A stretch of 64,000 nt of DNA, from contig SXUP01000016.1 of assembly GCA_005790505.1 (NCBI GenBank), forward strand, positions 34,955-98,954, given 5' to 3'. Position 1 is the stretch's first letter. Each line of letters opens with the position of its first letter. A program made the translations under genes and the position numbers. Under the pieces are notes generated by a model that searched no databases, was not told the DNA's origin, and was given only the letters and a program-made list of their open reading frames with translations. Positions 8,229-17,104 of the stretch are shown piece by piece. This stretch comes from Actinomycetota bacterium (GTDB taxonomy: Bacteria; Actinomycetota; Acidimicrobiia; Acidimicrobiales; Ilumatobacteraceae).

Positions 8229-9251
8229 GTGCAGGGGATCGATGAAGTACGCGTGGAGCAGTGGCTCGATAAAAATGTCGAGGGAGTCGAGGGTCCCTAT
8301 CAGTTCACATTAATTGCGGGTGGTCGTAGTAATCTCACGTTCCTTGTTGCAGATGCACACGCGACGCAATTTGTCCTGCGGCGTCCGCCACTTGGTCATG
8401 TTCTCGCCACTGCTCACGACATGGCGCGTGAACACAAGATAATAAGTGCTGTCGGAAAATCGTCTGTTCCGGTGCCACGCACGCTTGGATTATGTATGGA
8501 TGAAACAGTCAATGGCGCACCTTTTTATGTGATGTCTTTCGTGGAAGGCAAAGTACTTTCGTCGGCCGAGGACGGGGAACTCCTGTCCCCAACCCTTCGG
8601 AAGCGCGCCAGTGAGCATCTTGTCGATGTGTTGGCAGACCTACACGCCGTTGACATTGATGCTGTGGGTCTGGGCGATCTGGCAAAACGCCAAGGTTATG
8701 TTGAGCGCCAAGTCAAGCGCTGGAGCACGCAGTGGGACAACTCTAAAACTCGGGAGTTACCTGCGATTGAGGAAGTCAGCCGGCTGTTGGCAGAAAATAT
8801 TCCAGAGCAACAAAGTGTTGCTATCGCCCACGGTGACTATCGCTTTGGGAACTGCCTGACAAGTCTTGCCACCGGAAGTATTACGGCTGTTTTGGATTGG
8901 GAATTATGCACGCTTGGAGACCCACTCGCTGATCTGGGATATATCGGCGTGTACTGGAACGACTACGGACATCCCATCATGCGCGCCAATGATCCATCTG
9001 GCATCGAAGGGTTCTTGAACTACGACGACTTGGTGCAACGCTATGCCACGAGGACAGGTCGTGACGTCAGCAAAATTGGCTATTACAAGGCTTTTTCAAG
9101 TTGGCGTTTGGCTGTTATAAGTGAGGGCGTATATGCGCGCTATTTGCACGGTGCAATGGGAGACGACGGATTTGATCCAGAACCAATGAAAGACAGTACA
9201 ACCCAATTAGCCGAGTCGGCACTTGAATCTTTGAAAGGTGCATTGAAATGA
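8229..9251 (+). CDS. Phosphotransferase-family protein (APH fold, ACAD11-like)
   Basis: A 340-residue aminoglycoside-phosphotransferase-fold protein. It has the glycine-rich IAGGRSNLTF loop, an FVLRRPPLG segment with the ATP-binding region, the catalytic loop IAHGDYRFGN and the metal-binding VLDWELCTLGDPLADLGY. This version is typical of actinobacterial proteins related to the kinase domain of ACAD11, which phosphorylates 4-hydroxyacyl-CoAs for beta-oxidation; antibiotic resistance is not implied. The GTG start at 8229 is adopted. Its end overlaps the dienelactone hydrolase gene by 4 bases, so the two are probably co-translated. Confidence 0.85.
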   Translation: MQGIDEVRVEQWLDKNVEGVEGPYQFTLIAGGRSNLTFLVADAHATQFVLRRPPLGHVLATAHDMAREHKIISAVGKSSVPVPRTLGLCMDETVNGAPFYVMSFVEGKVLSSAEDGELLSPTLRKRASEHLVDVLADLHAVDIDAVGLGDLAKRQGYVERQVKRWSTQWDNSKTRELPAIEEVSRLLAENIPEQQSVAIAHGDYRFGNCLTSLATGSITAVLDWELCTLGDPLADLGYIGVYWNDYGHPIMRANDPSGIEGFLNYDDLVQRYATRTGRDVSKIGYYKAFSSWRLAVISEGVYARYLHGAMGDDGFDPEPMKDSTTQLAESALESLKGALK

Positions 9252-9991
9252 AACAACCCGGCAGTGATGCGTGGCAGAAGAGTTTGTTCACGGCCGCGAG
9301 TTTGACTCGCGACGTGTATCGTCGCGGCTCGGGTCCAGTTGTAGTCATCGTGCATGAGATTCCTGGAATCACACCAGCCGTCGAAAAATTTGCCAATGAT
9401 GTCGTCGCTGCTGGTTTCACTGTGGTGATGCCAAACCTGGTGGGTACACGCGGCAAGGTTGCAAATAGGTCCTACATGGCTTCGTCAATGCTGAAAGTCT
9501 GCGTCTCACGCGAATTCAGCAATATGGCACTCAACAAAACCTCCCCAATTATTGCCTGGCTGCGGGCACTCGCGCGGTCGTTGCACATGGAGGTTGGTGG
9601 CAAAGGTGTGGGTGCAGTCGGAATGTGCTTCAGCGGTGGCTTTGCACTCGCCATGATGGTGGACGACATCATGGTTGCGCCCGTTCTTTCACAACCATCA
9701 ATGCCATTTTCTATTGGCAAGGATCGCAGCAGGGATCTCAACTTGAGTCCAGAAGATGCCATTGTGGTTCGCCAACGAGCAGAAGCTGGCTGTCAGGTTC
9801 TGGGGCTTCGGTTTGACAAGGACAAACTCGTAGGTGACAGATTTGCTGCGTTGCAGGACCTACTTGGTGACGGCTTTATTGCCGTTGAACTGCCATCCAA
9901 GAACCCCAGAGATCACAGCGTCCTCACTGAGCAACGCGACGAACCAAGCGTGGCACGGGTGATTGACTTCCTGCGCTCCAAGCTTTTGTAG
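9248..9991 (+). CDS. Dienelactone hydrolase family protein
   Basis: A 247-residue alpha/beta-hydrolase with Cys as nucleophile in GMCFSGG, the hallmark of dienelactone hydrolases. The catalytic His is probably in PRDHSVL near the C-terminus. An early EIPGITP segment matches the family's oxyanion strand. Family members hydrolyse dienelactones in chloroaromatic degradation or act on related lactones and esters; the substrate here is unknown. Start codon overlaps the stop of the phosphotransferase gene (ATGA), pointing to coupled expression and possibly a shared catabolic role. Confidence 0.85.
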   Translation: MKQPGSDAWQKSLFTAASLTRDVYRRGSGPVVVIVHEIPGITPAVEKFANDVVAAGFTVVMPNLVGTRGKVANRSYMASSMLKVCVSREFSNMALNKTSPIIAWLRALARSLHMEVGGKGVGAVGMCFSGGFALAMMVDDIMVAPVLSQPSMPFSIGKDRSRDLNLSPEDAIVVRQRAEAGCQVLGLRFDKDKLVGDRFAALQDLLGDGFIAVELPSKNPRDHSVLTEQRDEPSVARVIDFLRSKLL

Positions 9992-10006
9992 TTTGCCTTG
10001 CCCTGA

Positions 10007-10069
10007 TACACCCTTTCAATATGGTGTAGTTGTAACACCAAATTAGTGTTATAGTGTAGTTTCTACACT
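10007..10069. promoter_or_regulatory. Cluster of three inverted repeats built from TACAC/GTGTA half-sites
   Basis: Three perfect inverted repeats lie side by side upstream of the vWA gene: TACACC-n10-GGTGTA (10007-10028), TAACAC-n7-GTGTTA (10033-10051) and AGTGTAG-n3-CTACACT (10053-10069). They share the TACAC/GTGTA half-site, which suggests cooperative binding of one dimeric regulator. A TATAGT hexamer (10050-10055) sits inside and could be the -10 element. The last repeat ends 27 bases before the start codon. The cognate regulator is not identifiable in this window. Confidence 0.6.
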
Positions 10070-10096
10070 TTATTGCTCATGAAAGGAGCCCCCCAT

Positions 10097-10786
10097 ATGA
10101 CTATCAACCCAATAGCCCCCGTTTCTCACCTATACATCCTGATTGACCGTTCTGGCTCAATGTCGTCAATTGTTAATGATGTAATCGGCGGATTCAACGA
10201 ACTGATTGCCAACCAGGGTCGTGACGGCAGCGATGCCCGAGTAACACTCGTTCAGTTTGACTCCCAAGACCCACAAGATGTGATCGTCGCTGGTGCCAAT
10301 ATCAGCGAAATCTGCAACCTTGATGGCCACTCATACATCCCCCGCGGTGGAACACCTCTACTCGACGCAACTGGACTTCTGATCGGTCGTGGTCGGGTTG
10401 AGCAAGCATCTCGTGCAGCCACTGGTTTGCCCAAGGAAAACATCGTGTTTGTCACCATCACGGACGGCGAAGAAAACCAAAGTCACGAGTACGACCTGGA
10501 TCGCATTCGCACATTGGTCAAAGAATGCGAAGACGATCATGACTGGACATTTGTGTTCTTGTCGGCAGGACTTGATGCTTATGCAGAAGCAGGTCGAGTC
10601 GGAGTCTCGGTCGGTTCAAGTCAGTCCTTTAGTCCCTCAAGCGTTGGCACAGTTCTTGCGTTTAGGAGCCTCGATACGAACCTCAAAAATTTCCGTGACA
10701 AGAAACGGCGTCATGAGACCACCGACAAGCACAAATTTTTTGAGTCCAAAGAAGCAGAAGACCAGCGCAATGAAGACGAGAACTAA
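10097..10786 (+). CDS. Stand-alone von Willebrand factor A domain protein
   Basis: A 229-residue soluble vWA protein. It carries a complete metal-ion-dependent adhesion site: DRSGS (Asp17, Ser19, Ser21), Thr86 in GGTPLLD and Asp123 in TDGEEN, so it should bind Mg2+ and a protein ligand. There is no signal peptide or membrane segment, so it is intracellular. The last 35 residues are highly charged and probably disordered. ATG 10097 is chosen because AAAGGAG lies 10 bases upstream. No AAA+ or kinase partner adjoins it, unlike most bacterial vWA genes. The inverted-repeat array upstream suggests tight regulation. Function unknown. Confidence 0.85.
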   Translation: MTINPIAPVSHLYILIDRSGSMSSIVNDVIGGFNELIANQGRDGSDARVTLVQFDSQDPQDVIVAGANISEICNLDGHSYIPRGGTPLLDATGLLIGRGRVEQASRAATGLPKENIVFVTITDGEENQSHEYDLDRIRTLVKECEDDHDWTFVFLSAGLDAYAEAGRVGVSVGSSQSFSPSSVGTVLAFRSLDTNLKNFRDKKRRHETTDKHKFFESKEAEDQRNEDEN

Positions 10787-10792
10787 TCTCGT

Positions 10793-11563
10793 TTAGCGCG
10801 GCCCACCATCAACATTCAGCAAAGATCCGGTGGTGTAACTGCTCGCATCGCTTGCCAGATACAGCGCGGCACCAACTATTTCGTTGGGTTCACCGCCGCG
10901 CTGTAGGGCATAGTTCGTGCGGGCGGCTTTGCTGAATTGCTCAAGATCCCAAGCTTTGGAAATGTCGGTTAAAAATGGTCCCGGCACGATGCAATTCACC
11001 CGCACTTTGGGCGCAAATGCTCGCGACAAGCTCATCGTCAAATTATTTACTGCTGCTTTGGCTGCCCCATAAATGACTTCATTGGCACCGGGTCGCTGGC
11101 TTGAGATTGACGAGACATTAATTATTACGCCCCCATTATGTTTAGTCATATGCGTGCCAAGTATCGCTGACAACCGAAATGGACCTTTGAGATTTACTCC
11201 GAGTACTTTGTCAAAAAGATCCTCTGAAATCTGGTCAACTGACGGATACAGGGGCGACATCCCTGCGTTGTTGACCAATATATCGACAGATCCAAATTCA
11301 GCAAGTGAGACGCGAGCAAGCTTGTCGGCGTCAGCCCATGAGGCAGCGTGGTACGCCACGGCGAGTGAGCGTTGACCAATTGAGCGAATTTCATCAGCGA
11401 CGACTTCACAGTTCTCTAACTTGCGACTGGCCACGATGACATGCGCTCCATGTTGGGCAAATGTCAGCGCCATTTCTCGTCCCAGCCCCCGACTACCACC
11501 TGTAATAAGTGCCACTCGTCCAGTAAGGTCAAATAAGTTTCTTGATGTCTGTGGATTTGTCAT
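10793..11563 (-). CDS. Short-chain dehydrogenase/reductase
   Basis: A 256-residue classical SDR. The NAD(P)-binding TGGSRGLG is at residues 21-28, NNAG at about 90-93, the catalytic Ser in NVSSISSQ, and Tyr-Lys in VIYGAAKAA (about 163/167). The C-terminus TTGSLLNVDGG matches SDRs of the 3-oxoacyl-ACP reductase or glucose-dehydrogenase type. ASRKLEN after the second strand suggests NADP preference. Substrate not determinable. Its ATG overlaps the stop of the upstream yaaA gene, so the two form a coupled minus-strand pair; it converges on the vWA gene with 6 bases between stops. Confidence 0.92.
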   Translation of the reverse strand: MTNPQTSRNLFDLTGRVALITGGSRGLGREMALTFAQHGAHVIVASRKLENCEVVADEIRSIGQRSLAVAYHAASWADADKLARVSLAEFGSVDILVNNAGMSPLYPSVDQISEDLFDKVLGVNLKGPFRLSAILGTHMTKHNGGVIINVSSISSQRPGANEVIYGAAKAAVNNLTMSLSRAFAPKVRVNCIVPGPFLTDISKAWDLEQFSKAARTNYALQRGGEPNEIVGAALYLASDASSYTTGSLLNVDGGPR

Positions 11564-12309
11564 AGTTGTGTCACTTTCACCTTAAGCGTGGAACTGCGAA
11601 AAGATTGCATGGCTTCTTCAATGTTGGCACCATCGGCAAAGGTCTCCAGAACGTGACGAACAAAGAGACCCTTTGTGGCTTTTGCCTCGTGTCCAACAGC
11701 CTTACCAGTTTTTGCCAAAAAAGATACCTCAATAAAATTCACACGGTCGCTGAAAACAGCGCGATGTTCAATCGTCAGTAAATCCAATACGGGACGTTTT
11801 TTTGCAAAGGCGCGAACTGCTGATGAAACAGATTCACGCCAAAAGTTCGACATCACGCCAAGTTCGCCGAGCCGCGCACCCATCTTGAGGCGATAGTCGG
11901 GGAGTGCATCGCCAGCAGTGATGATTCCGGCCAGACCAGAGGGCACGAGCAGTGACCGGAGCGCAGACTTTCTAATTGCCAATGGCAAAGAGGCGAGGTC
12001 AAGGTGATCCCACACAACGCCGGTATATCGCTGCCATGCAGGCAATGTCGGCGATGTAAGAAGTGTCAAGTTGGCATGTTGAGCGCGTTCAAGATGTGCG
12101 CCACTGACACCAAGAAGTTTTTGAGAGCCACCGTCTTGAGTGCTTAAAGCTGTAATCACACGTTTGCGTTGTGCTGCAAGTTCAGTAAATGTCCCCGCTA
12201 AAAGTGACCAACGCGATCCAGGTATCCCGCCAGTTGCTTTGCCTTCTGAAGGGGGTAGCAAGATTATTGGTAAAATGCGTTGAGACGATGTCAAAGATCT
12301 AGTTCCCAC
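11560..12309 (-). CDS. yaaA: YaaA family peroxide-stress protein (DUF328/UPF0246)
   Basis: The family signature LLPPSEGKA lies near the N-terminus and the helical region LYSG-like VVWDHLDL follows; the C-terminus has the expected VKFTL-like close. In Escherichia coli YaaA lowers free iron under peroxide stress and binds DNA. The reading frame is open upstream to 12384, but that would overlap the divergent ferredoxin gene; a GTG at 12309 or TTG at 12294 gives the usual family length (about 245-250 residues). I place the start at 12309 with moderate certainty. Coupled with the SDR gene downstream. Confidence 0.8.
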   Translation of the reverse strand: MGTRSLTSSQRILPIILLPPSEGKATGGIPGSRWSLLAGTFTELAAQRKRVITALSTQDGGSQKLLGVSGAHLERAQHANLTLLTSPTLPAWQRYTGVVWDHLDLASLPLAIRKSALRSLLVPSGLAGIITAGDALPDYRLKMGARLGELGVMSNFWRESVSSAVRAFAKKRPVLDLLTIEHRAVFSDRVNFIEVSFLAKTGKAVGHEAKATKGLFVRHVLETFADGANIEEAMQSFRSSTLKVKVTQL

Positions 12310-12345
12310 TTGCTGATTCTGCCCGATTAGTTCTACGCTGGCACT

Positions 12346-12540
12346 ATGCAAATACGGGTGGATGCCGAAAAATGCCAAGGTCATAGCCGTTGTTATGCCC
12401 TAGCACCCGAACTGTTTGACATTGATGATTATGGCAATGCTCACGAACTAAACGACGGGGTTGTGCCGCCCGAACTAGAAGTGCGAGCCCGACTAGCACA
12501 GGCAAATTGTCCAGAGTTCGCCATCATCATCGGTGATTGA
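12346..12540 (+). CDS. 3Fe-4S ferredoxin, P450 redox partner
   Basis: A 64-residue ferredoxin. The cluster motif is Cys10-x2-His13-x2-Cys16 with Cys55-Pro56 closing, so the second position of the classical CxxCxxC is His. Such CxxXxxC...CP single-cluster ferredoxins are the actinobacterial partners of cytochromes P450, and His at X is a known natural variant. Three cysteines predict a [3Fe-4S] cluster. The P450 gene starts 48 bases downstream on the same strand, so this protein probably delivers its electrons. No ferredoxin reductase gene is adjacent. Confidence 0.93.
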   Translation: MQIRVDAEKCQGHSRCYALAPELFDIDDYGNAHELNDGVVPPELEVRARLAQANCPEFAIIIGD

Positions 12541-12588
12541 CTAAAGATCTACGTAACTACATATTCAATTAATTTAAGGAATCCCCCG

Positions 12589-13821
12589 ATGCCATCCATT
12601 TACGGACCAGTCACTGACTGGGCAAGCGACTTTGATCATGCCGAGCCGGCTTATAACGCCAATGTTCATCAGATTTGGGATGACTTGCTGAACAAGCAGC
12701 AGTGCCCCGTGGCCCACACGGAGCGTTATGGGGGTGCATGGTTGCCGATCACGCATGAACATGTGCGTGAGATTGCCTATGACACAGAGCATTTCACGAG
12801 TCGTTCCGTTGTTGTGGGTGTCACAAAGCCGAGTCAATTTGACCCTCAACCACCACCATCGCCGATTGGCAACGCGCCGCCAATCAGTAGTGACCCACCA
12901 TTTCATGCAGAAGCAAGACGCTTGCTTCTGCCAGCGTTCTCCCCAAAAAAAATTGATCCGTGGGCCCCAGAAATTCGTCGGATATGTCATCAACTGATTG
13001 ACGAGATGGGTGATGTGCAATTTATTGATGCCGCCCAGCAATACAGTCAAGATATTCCGGTTCAAGTCATCGCCCGCATGCTTGGTTTCCCCGTCGAAGA
13101 CGCAGATAAATTTCGGAACTTCGTGCACCTCGTACTTGAAAGTGTCAACGAAGATCGTGAAACCCGTCTCGCTAAGTTCATGATCTTTGACGAGTATCTA
13201 ACCGTTCAGGTCAATGACCACATCTTGAATCCACGTGACGACCTGACGACCTACCTGCTCAATGCCGAAATAATGGGCAACAAGTTGTCACCAGAACATG
13301 TAGGCGGAACAATCATTTTGCTGCTTGTGGCAGGAATTGACACAACTTGGAGTGGAATCGGTTCGTCTCTGTGGCATTTGGCTTCCAATGCCGTTGATCG
13401 TCGTCGTTTGGTGGACAATCCTGCCATGATTCCCGTAGCCGTTGAAGAGTTCTTGCGGGCTTACGCTCCTGTCACAATGGCGCGACTCGTGCGTGAAGAT
13501 TTTGATTTTCATGGGCATGCGATGAAAGAGGAAGACTGGGTCTTGCTTCCGTTCCCTGCGGCCAATCGGGATCCAAAGGTGTTCGATAACGCTGATGCCG
13601 TGATTATTGACCGCCAAGAGAACCGTCACGCCGCCTTTGGACTCGGGATTCATCGTTGTCTGGGCTCAAACTTGGCGCGACTTGAGATGAACATCGCAGT
13701 TGAGGTTTTCTTGGAGCGATTCCCTGATTTTGAGTTGAACGAGTCCGAAGAAGTGACATGGAGCGTAGGCCAGGTGCGCGGACCTCGCAAACTTCCTGTG
13801 CGTGTCACAGCCCGCTCGTAG
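12589..13821 (+). CDS. Cytochrome P450
   Basis: A 410-residue soluble bacterial P450. The I-helix oxygen-activation motif AGIDTT has Asp251-Thr252, the K-helix ExxR is in EEFLRAY, and the heme loop FGLGIHRCLG places the axial ligand at Cys357. An early HAEARRLLLPAFSP segment corresponds to the C-helix. It would receive electrons from the ferredoxin encoded just upstream. The substrate is unknown; sterol, terpene or fatty-acid oxidation are all possible in this phylum. The pcrA gene follows after 9 bases, so read-through is likely although functions are unrelated. Confidence 0.96.
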   Translation: MPSIYGPVTDWASDFDHAEPAYNANVHQIWDDLLNKQQCPVAHTERYGGAWLPITHEHVREIAYDTEHFTSRSVVVGVTKPSQFDPQPPPSPIGNAPPISSDPPFHAEARRLLLPAFSPKKIDPWAPEIRRICHQLIDEMGDVQFIDAAQQYSQDIPVQVIARMLGFPVEDADKFRNFVHLVLESVNEDRETRLAKFMIFDEYLTVQVNDHILNPRDDLTTYLLNAEIMGNKLSPEHVGGTIILLLVAGIDTTWSGIGSSLWHLASNAVDRRRLVDNPAMIPVAVEEFLRAYAPVTMARLVREDFDFHGHAMKEEDWVLLPFPAANRDPKVFDNADAVIIDRQENRHAAFGLGIHRCLGSNLARLEMNIAVEVFLERFPDFELNESEEVTWSVGQVRGPRKLPVRVTARS

Positions 13822-13830
13822 ACTGACCGA

Positions 13831-16065
13831 GTGTCCGTCGCAAATCCTGACCAACTCAACCCCAATCAACACGAGGCGGTCTTTCATGTTGGTGGTCCGC
13901 TTTTAGTTATTGCAGGTGCTGGCAGCGGCAAGACCCGCGTTCTCACTCAACGCATCGCTCATCTAGTGCGAACAGGGGTACACCCCATGCATATTTTGGC
14001 CATCACCTTTACCAACAAGGCTGCCGACGAAATGCGGCATCGGGTGGCAGACCTTGTTGGAGAAGTTGCAAGCAAAATGTGGGTCAGCACTTTTCATAAG
14101 GCCTGTGTTCGCATGTTGCGCATGAACGCCGACCTCATCGGCTATAACAAAGCCTTCACGATTTATGATTCACAAGACAGCAAGCGTCTCGTTGGCTATG
14201 TCATTCGAGACATGGGTCTTGACCCACGCAAGTTTTCAGCGGGCGCATCACAAGCACGAATCAGTCTCTGGAAAAACGAACTCATTGATGTTGGCAAGGC
14301 CCATGACATCGCCAGCAATGTCGTCGATAAAAAGCACGCCGAAATTTTTGCCGAATACCAGAACCGTCTTTTTCGGGCCGGTGCGATGGACTTTGATGAT
14401 CTCTTGCTCAATACGGTCAGACTTTTGCGCGAATGCCCGGATGTGTTGGCCATGTATCAGACCCGCTTCAAACACATTCTGATTGACGAATACCAGGACA
14501 CTAACCAGGCCCAAAACCAAATCGTACTGATGCTGGGCGCGATACATCACAATGTTTGTGTTGTCGGCGATACGGACCAAAGTATTTACAAGTTTCGTGG
14601 TGCAGATTTTCGCAATCTGACAGAATTTGAAACTGCATTCCCTGATGCAACAGTGGTAGTGCTGGCGCAAAATTATCGCAGCACGCAGACTATTCTTACG
14701 GCTGCAAACGCAGTCATCACGCACAACACTGGTCGCCATCCAAAAGACCTATGGACGGCTCACGGAAGCGGTGACAAAATCGTTCGGTATTTCGCCCAAG
14801 ATGAACACGACGAAAGCGGTTGGGTGGCGAGCACCGCGGAACATTTGCACGAAGCAGATGCTCGTCCATGGCGTGAAATGGCGGTGTTTTATCGCGCCAA
14901 CTCGCAAAGCCGCGTCATGGAAGAAGCGCTTATGCGTCGCGGAATTCCGTACAAGGTTGTAGGCGGAACCAAGTTCTACGAACGCCGAGAAGTTCGCGAT
15001 GCGTTGGCATATTTGCGAGCAGCAGCCAATCCAGACGATGAAATAAGTCTGAAGCGCATCATCAATGTCCCAAAGCGTGGCATTGGCGATACCAGCCTTG
15101 CCAAAGTTGATGCCTGGGCTCATCAACACGGCATCAGTTTTCGTCAAGCACTTAGCGATTGCGCCAACACGGGTGTTGGCGCAGCAGGAGTCCGTGGTAT
15201 CAAAGTTTTTCTTGAACTGATGGATGCACTTCATCATGCTATTTCAGACGGGCCGTCTGAAGTTCTAAAGATGGCAATGGACCAGAGTGGTTACATCCGC
15301 GAACTCGAAGAACAAGACACCGTTGAATCAGCGGGCCGACTCGAAAATGTGGCGGAGTTCATCGGGTCCGCAGCTGAATACACAGTTGTTGATGAGTTTC
15401 TTGAGCAGGTGTCACTCGTTGCTGACACCGATGAGCTTGACGATGAAAATCATATTGTCCTAATGACAATGCACGCGGCAAAAGGTTTAGAGTTCCCGAT
15501 TGTGTTCATAATCGGATGCGAAGATGGGGTATTCCCACACAATCGCAGCCTGTTGGACCCTCAAGAACTAGAAGAAGAACGACGTCTCGCCTATGTTGGC
15601 ATCACGCGCGCTCGTGAGCAGTTGTATGTGTCGCATGCCTGGCAACGCATGTTATTCGGGCAAACCCAGTACAACCCACCGTCACGATTCTTGTCCGAAA
15701 TTCCTTCTGAACTTTTTGAACGTCAAGGTGCAGTTGACTCCGGAGTAGACAGTGGTCGAGTGTTCGGTCGAAGTGCATCTGACTGGAACAATTCAGAACT
15801 TCCGCAATACAGAAAAGCAGAGGGTTCATCACCTGCCCGTTCATATGACAAGCCATCAACAGCGCGCGCTGAGCGGCGTGGCTCTGATGAGTTCAGCCAT
15901 CTCAAAGTAGGAGACGATGTAGAACATTCAATTTTTGGAGAAGGTGTCATCATTGAACTGCGTGGTACTGGCGAAAAGGCTGAGGCAACTGTTCGTTTTT
16001 CTCGTGTTGGTACAAAGCACCTTGCCCTTGGATGGGCACCACTGAAGAAACTCTCCGATGATTAG
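13831..16065 (+). CDS. pcrA: ATP-dependent DNA helicase, UvrD/PcrA type
   Basis: A 744-residue superfamily 1A 3'-5' helicase. Motif I AGAGSGKT is at about residues 29-36, motif Ia TFTNKAADEM, motif II LIDEYQDTN, motif III VGDTDQSIYKFRGAD, motif IV QNYRST, motif V MTMHAAKGLEF and motif VI VGITRAREQLY. The C-terminus has the Tudor-like RNA-polymerase-binding domain (VGDDVEHSIFGEGVI) after a low-complexity linker. Acts in nucleotide-excision repair, replication-fork restart and backtracking of RNA polymerase. GTG start at 13831, directly before VANPDQLNPNQ. Confidence 0.97.
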   Translation: MSVANPDQLNPNQHEAVFHVGGPLLVIAGAGSGKTRVLTQRIAHLVRTGVHPMHILAITFTNKAADEMRHRVADLVGEVASKMWVSTFHKACVRMLRMNADLIGYNKAFTIYDSQDSKRLVGYVIRDMGLDPRKFSAGASQARISLWKNELIDVGKAHDIASNVVDKKHAEIFAEYQNRLFRAGAMDFDDLLLNTVRLLRECPDVLAMYQTRFKHILIDEYQDTNQAQNQIVLMLGAIHHNVCVVGDTDQSIYKFRGADFRNLTEFETAFPDATVVVLAQNYRSTQTILTAANAVITHNTGRHPKDLWTAHGSGDKIVRYFAQDEHDESGWVASTAEHLHEADARPWREMAVFYRANSQSRVMEEALMRRGIPYKVVGGTKFYERREVRDALAYLRAAANPDDEISLKRIINVPKRGIGDTSLAKVDAWAHQHGISFRQALSDCANTGVGAAGVRGIKVFLELMDALHHAISDGPSEVLKMAMDQSGYIRELEEQDTVESAGRLENVAEFIGSAAEYTVVDEFLEQVSLVADTDELDDENHIVLMTMHAAKGLEFPIVFIIGCEDGVFPHNRSLLDPQELEEERRLAYVGITRAREQLYVSHAWQRMLFGQTQYNPPSRFLSEIPSELFERQGAVDSGVDSGRVFGRSASDWNNSELPQYRKAEGSSPARSYDKPSTARAERRGSDEFSHLKVGDDVEHSIFGEGVIIELRGTGEKAEATVRFSRVGTKHLALGWAPLKKLSDD

Positions 16066-16107
16066 ATCCCGAAGTTGTCCAATTCGTTTGTCAACTACAA
16101 TGGAGCC

Positions 16108-16980
16108 ATGACATTTCGACCCGATATCGGTGCCATTGACTTGATGATTGGTTTTCCATTTCCCGACAAACATGTCGTGTATGACTATTTGCGGGCAGTT
16201 TCAAAAGACAAAGACTCACAAGATCAACAATTTCCCGTCGGATATATGTTCAAGGACACGCCCGCCGAACTCGGTGACGATGATCCCATTGACTACACAT
16301 TTTCCAGGATGAACTCTCACAACATCTCGGCTGGATTATTTAGTTTGTCCGGTATTGCTCTCGAAGCCCGACGTAAGTTTCCTGATCGTGTGTTTCTCTC
16401 TCTCGAGATAGATCCCAATGACATCACTGGAACTGTACGCGAGATCAGAAGCACCCATGCTCAGCACGGACTCACGGCGGTCACAACTTTTCCGGCGGGT
16501 TGCAATCCCCAAGTTCCTGTCAGTGATCGTCGGTACTACCCGATCTATCAAACATGCATCGATCTGAATTTGCCCATCATCGCTAACGCAGGCGTTCCAG
16601 GGCCGCGTGTTCCCGGGGCTTGTCAACATGTCGAGCATTTTGATCAAGTTTGCTACGACTTTCCAGAACTCCGAATCGTGATGCGCCACGGCGCTGAGCC
16701 ATGGGAAGAACTTGCCGTCAAACTGATGCTCAAGTGGCCCGGGCTTTATTACATGACAAGTGCATTCGCTCCGAGGTATTTTCCGCGAGCAATTATTGAT
16801 TACGCCAACACTCGTGGTGTCAATAAGATTATGTACGCAGGATATTTTCCAGCCGGCCTCACAATTGAGCGGATATTCACCGAATTGCCCGATGTCGCAT
16901 TCAGGGACCATGTGTGGCCCCATTTCCTCCGCAACAACGCGATCAAGGTGTTCAATTTGGGGCTTGAACCACAAGAATAA
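16108..16980 (+). CDS. Amidohydrolase-family protein lacking canonical metal ligands
   Basis: A 290-residue TIM-barrel protein of the amidohydrolase 2 group. The start is placed at ATG 16108 (GGAG 3 bases upstream) rather than TTG 16075. The usual N-terminal HxH is replaced by IDLMIGFPFP, and the C-terminal GSDYP-like segment reads YAGYFP without Asp. A His remains in MRHGAEPWEE. The same pattern is seen in a group of actinobacterial proteins of unknown role, so this is probably a family trait, not damage. Whether it is a metal-free decarboxylase-like enzyme or non-catalytic cannot be decided. Lies 42 bases after pcrA. Confidence 0.75.
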   Translation: MTFRPDIGAIDLMIGFPFPDKHVVYDYLRAVSKDKDSQDQQFPVGYMFKDTPAELGDDDPIDYTFSRMNSHNISAGLFSLSGIALEARRKFPDRVFLSLEIDPNDITGTVREIRSTHAQHGLTAVTTFPAGCNPQVPVSDRRYYPIYQTCIDLNLPIIANAGVPGPRVPGACQHVEHFDQVCYDFPELRIVMRHGAEPWEELAVKLMLKWPGLYYMTSAFAPRYFPRAIIDYANTRGVNKIMYAGYFPAGLTIERIFTELPDVAFRDHVWPHFLRNNAIKVFNLGLEPQE

Positions 16981-17104
16981 GGGTGTTTTGGATTTATTTA
17001 CCCAAAATTCAGAATGAATGTGGTGCTTAGTTGTGCCTTGGAAACTCAGAGAAGTTAGTTTTCCCGAGGGTAATTCCCATTCCTCTATAGAAAAGGTATA
17101 AAAA

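Noticed and set aside
8229..9251. Antibiotic resistance phosphotransferase
   Set aside because: The protein has the ACAD11-like form of the fold and sits with a dienelactone hydrolase; nothing points to aminoglycosides.
10033..10069. Resemblance of the ACAC...GTGT repeats to NrdR boxes
   Set aside because: Spacers are 7 and 3 bases instead of 8 and the centres are 19 bases apart instead of about 31, and no nrd gene follows.
12574..13128. 184-codon open frame antisense to the P450 gene
   Set aside because: It mirrors a well-supported P450 with intact heme motif; its translation is rich in Trp, Cys and His with no domain sense.
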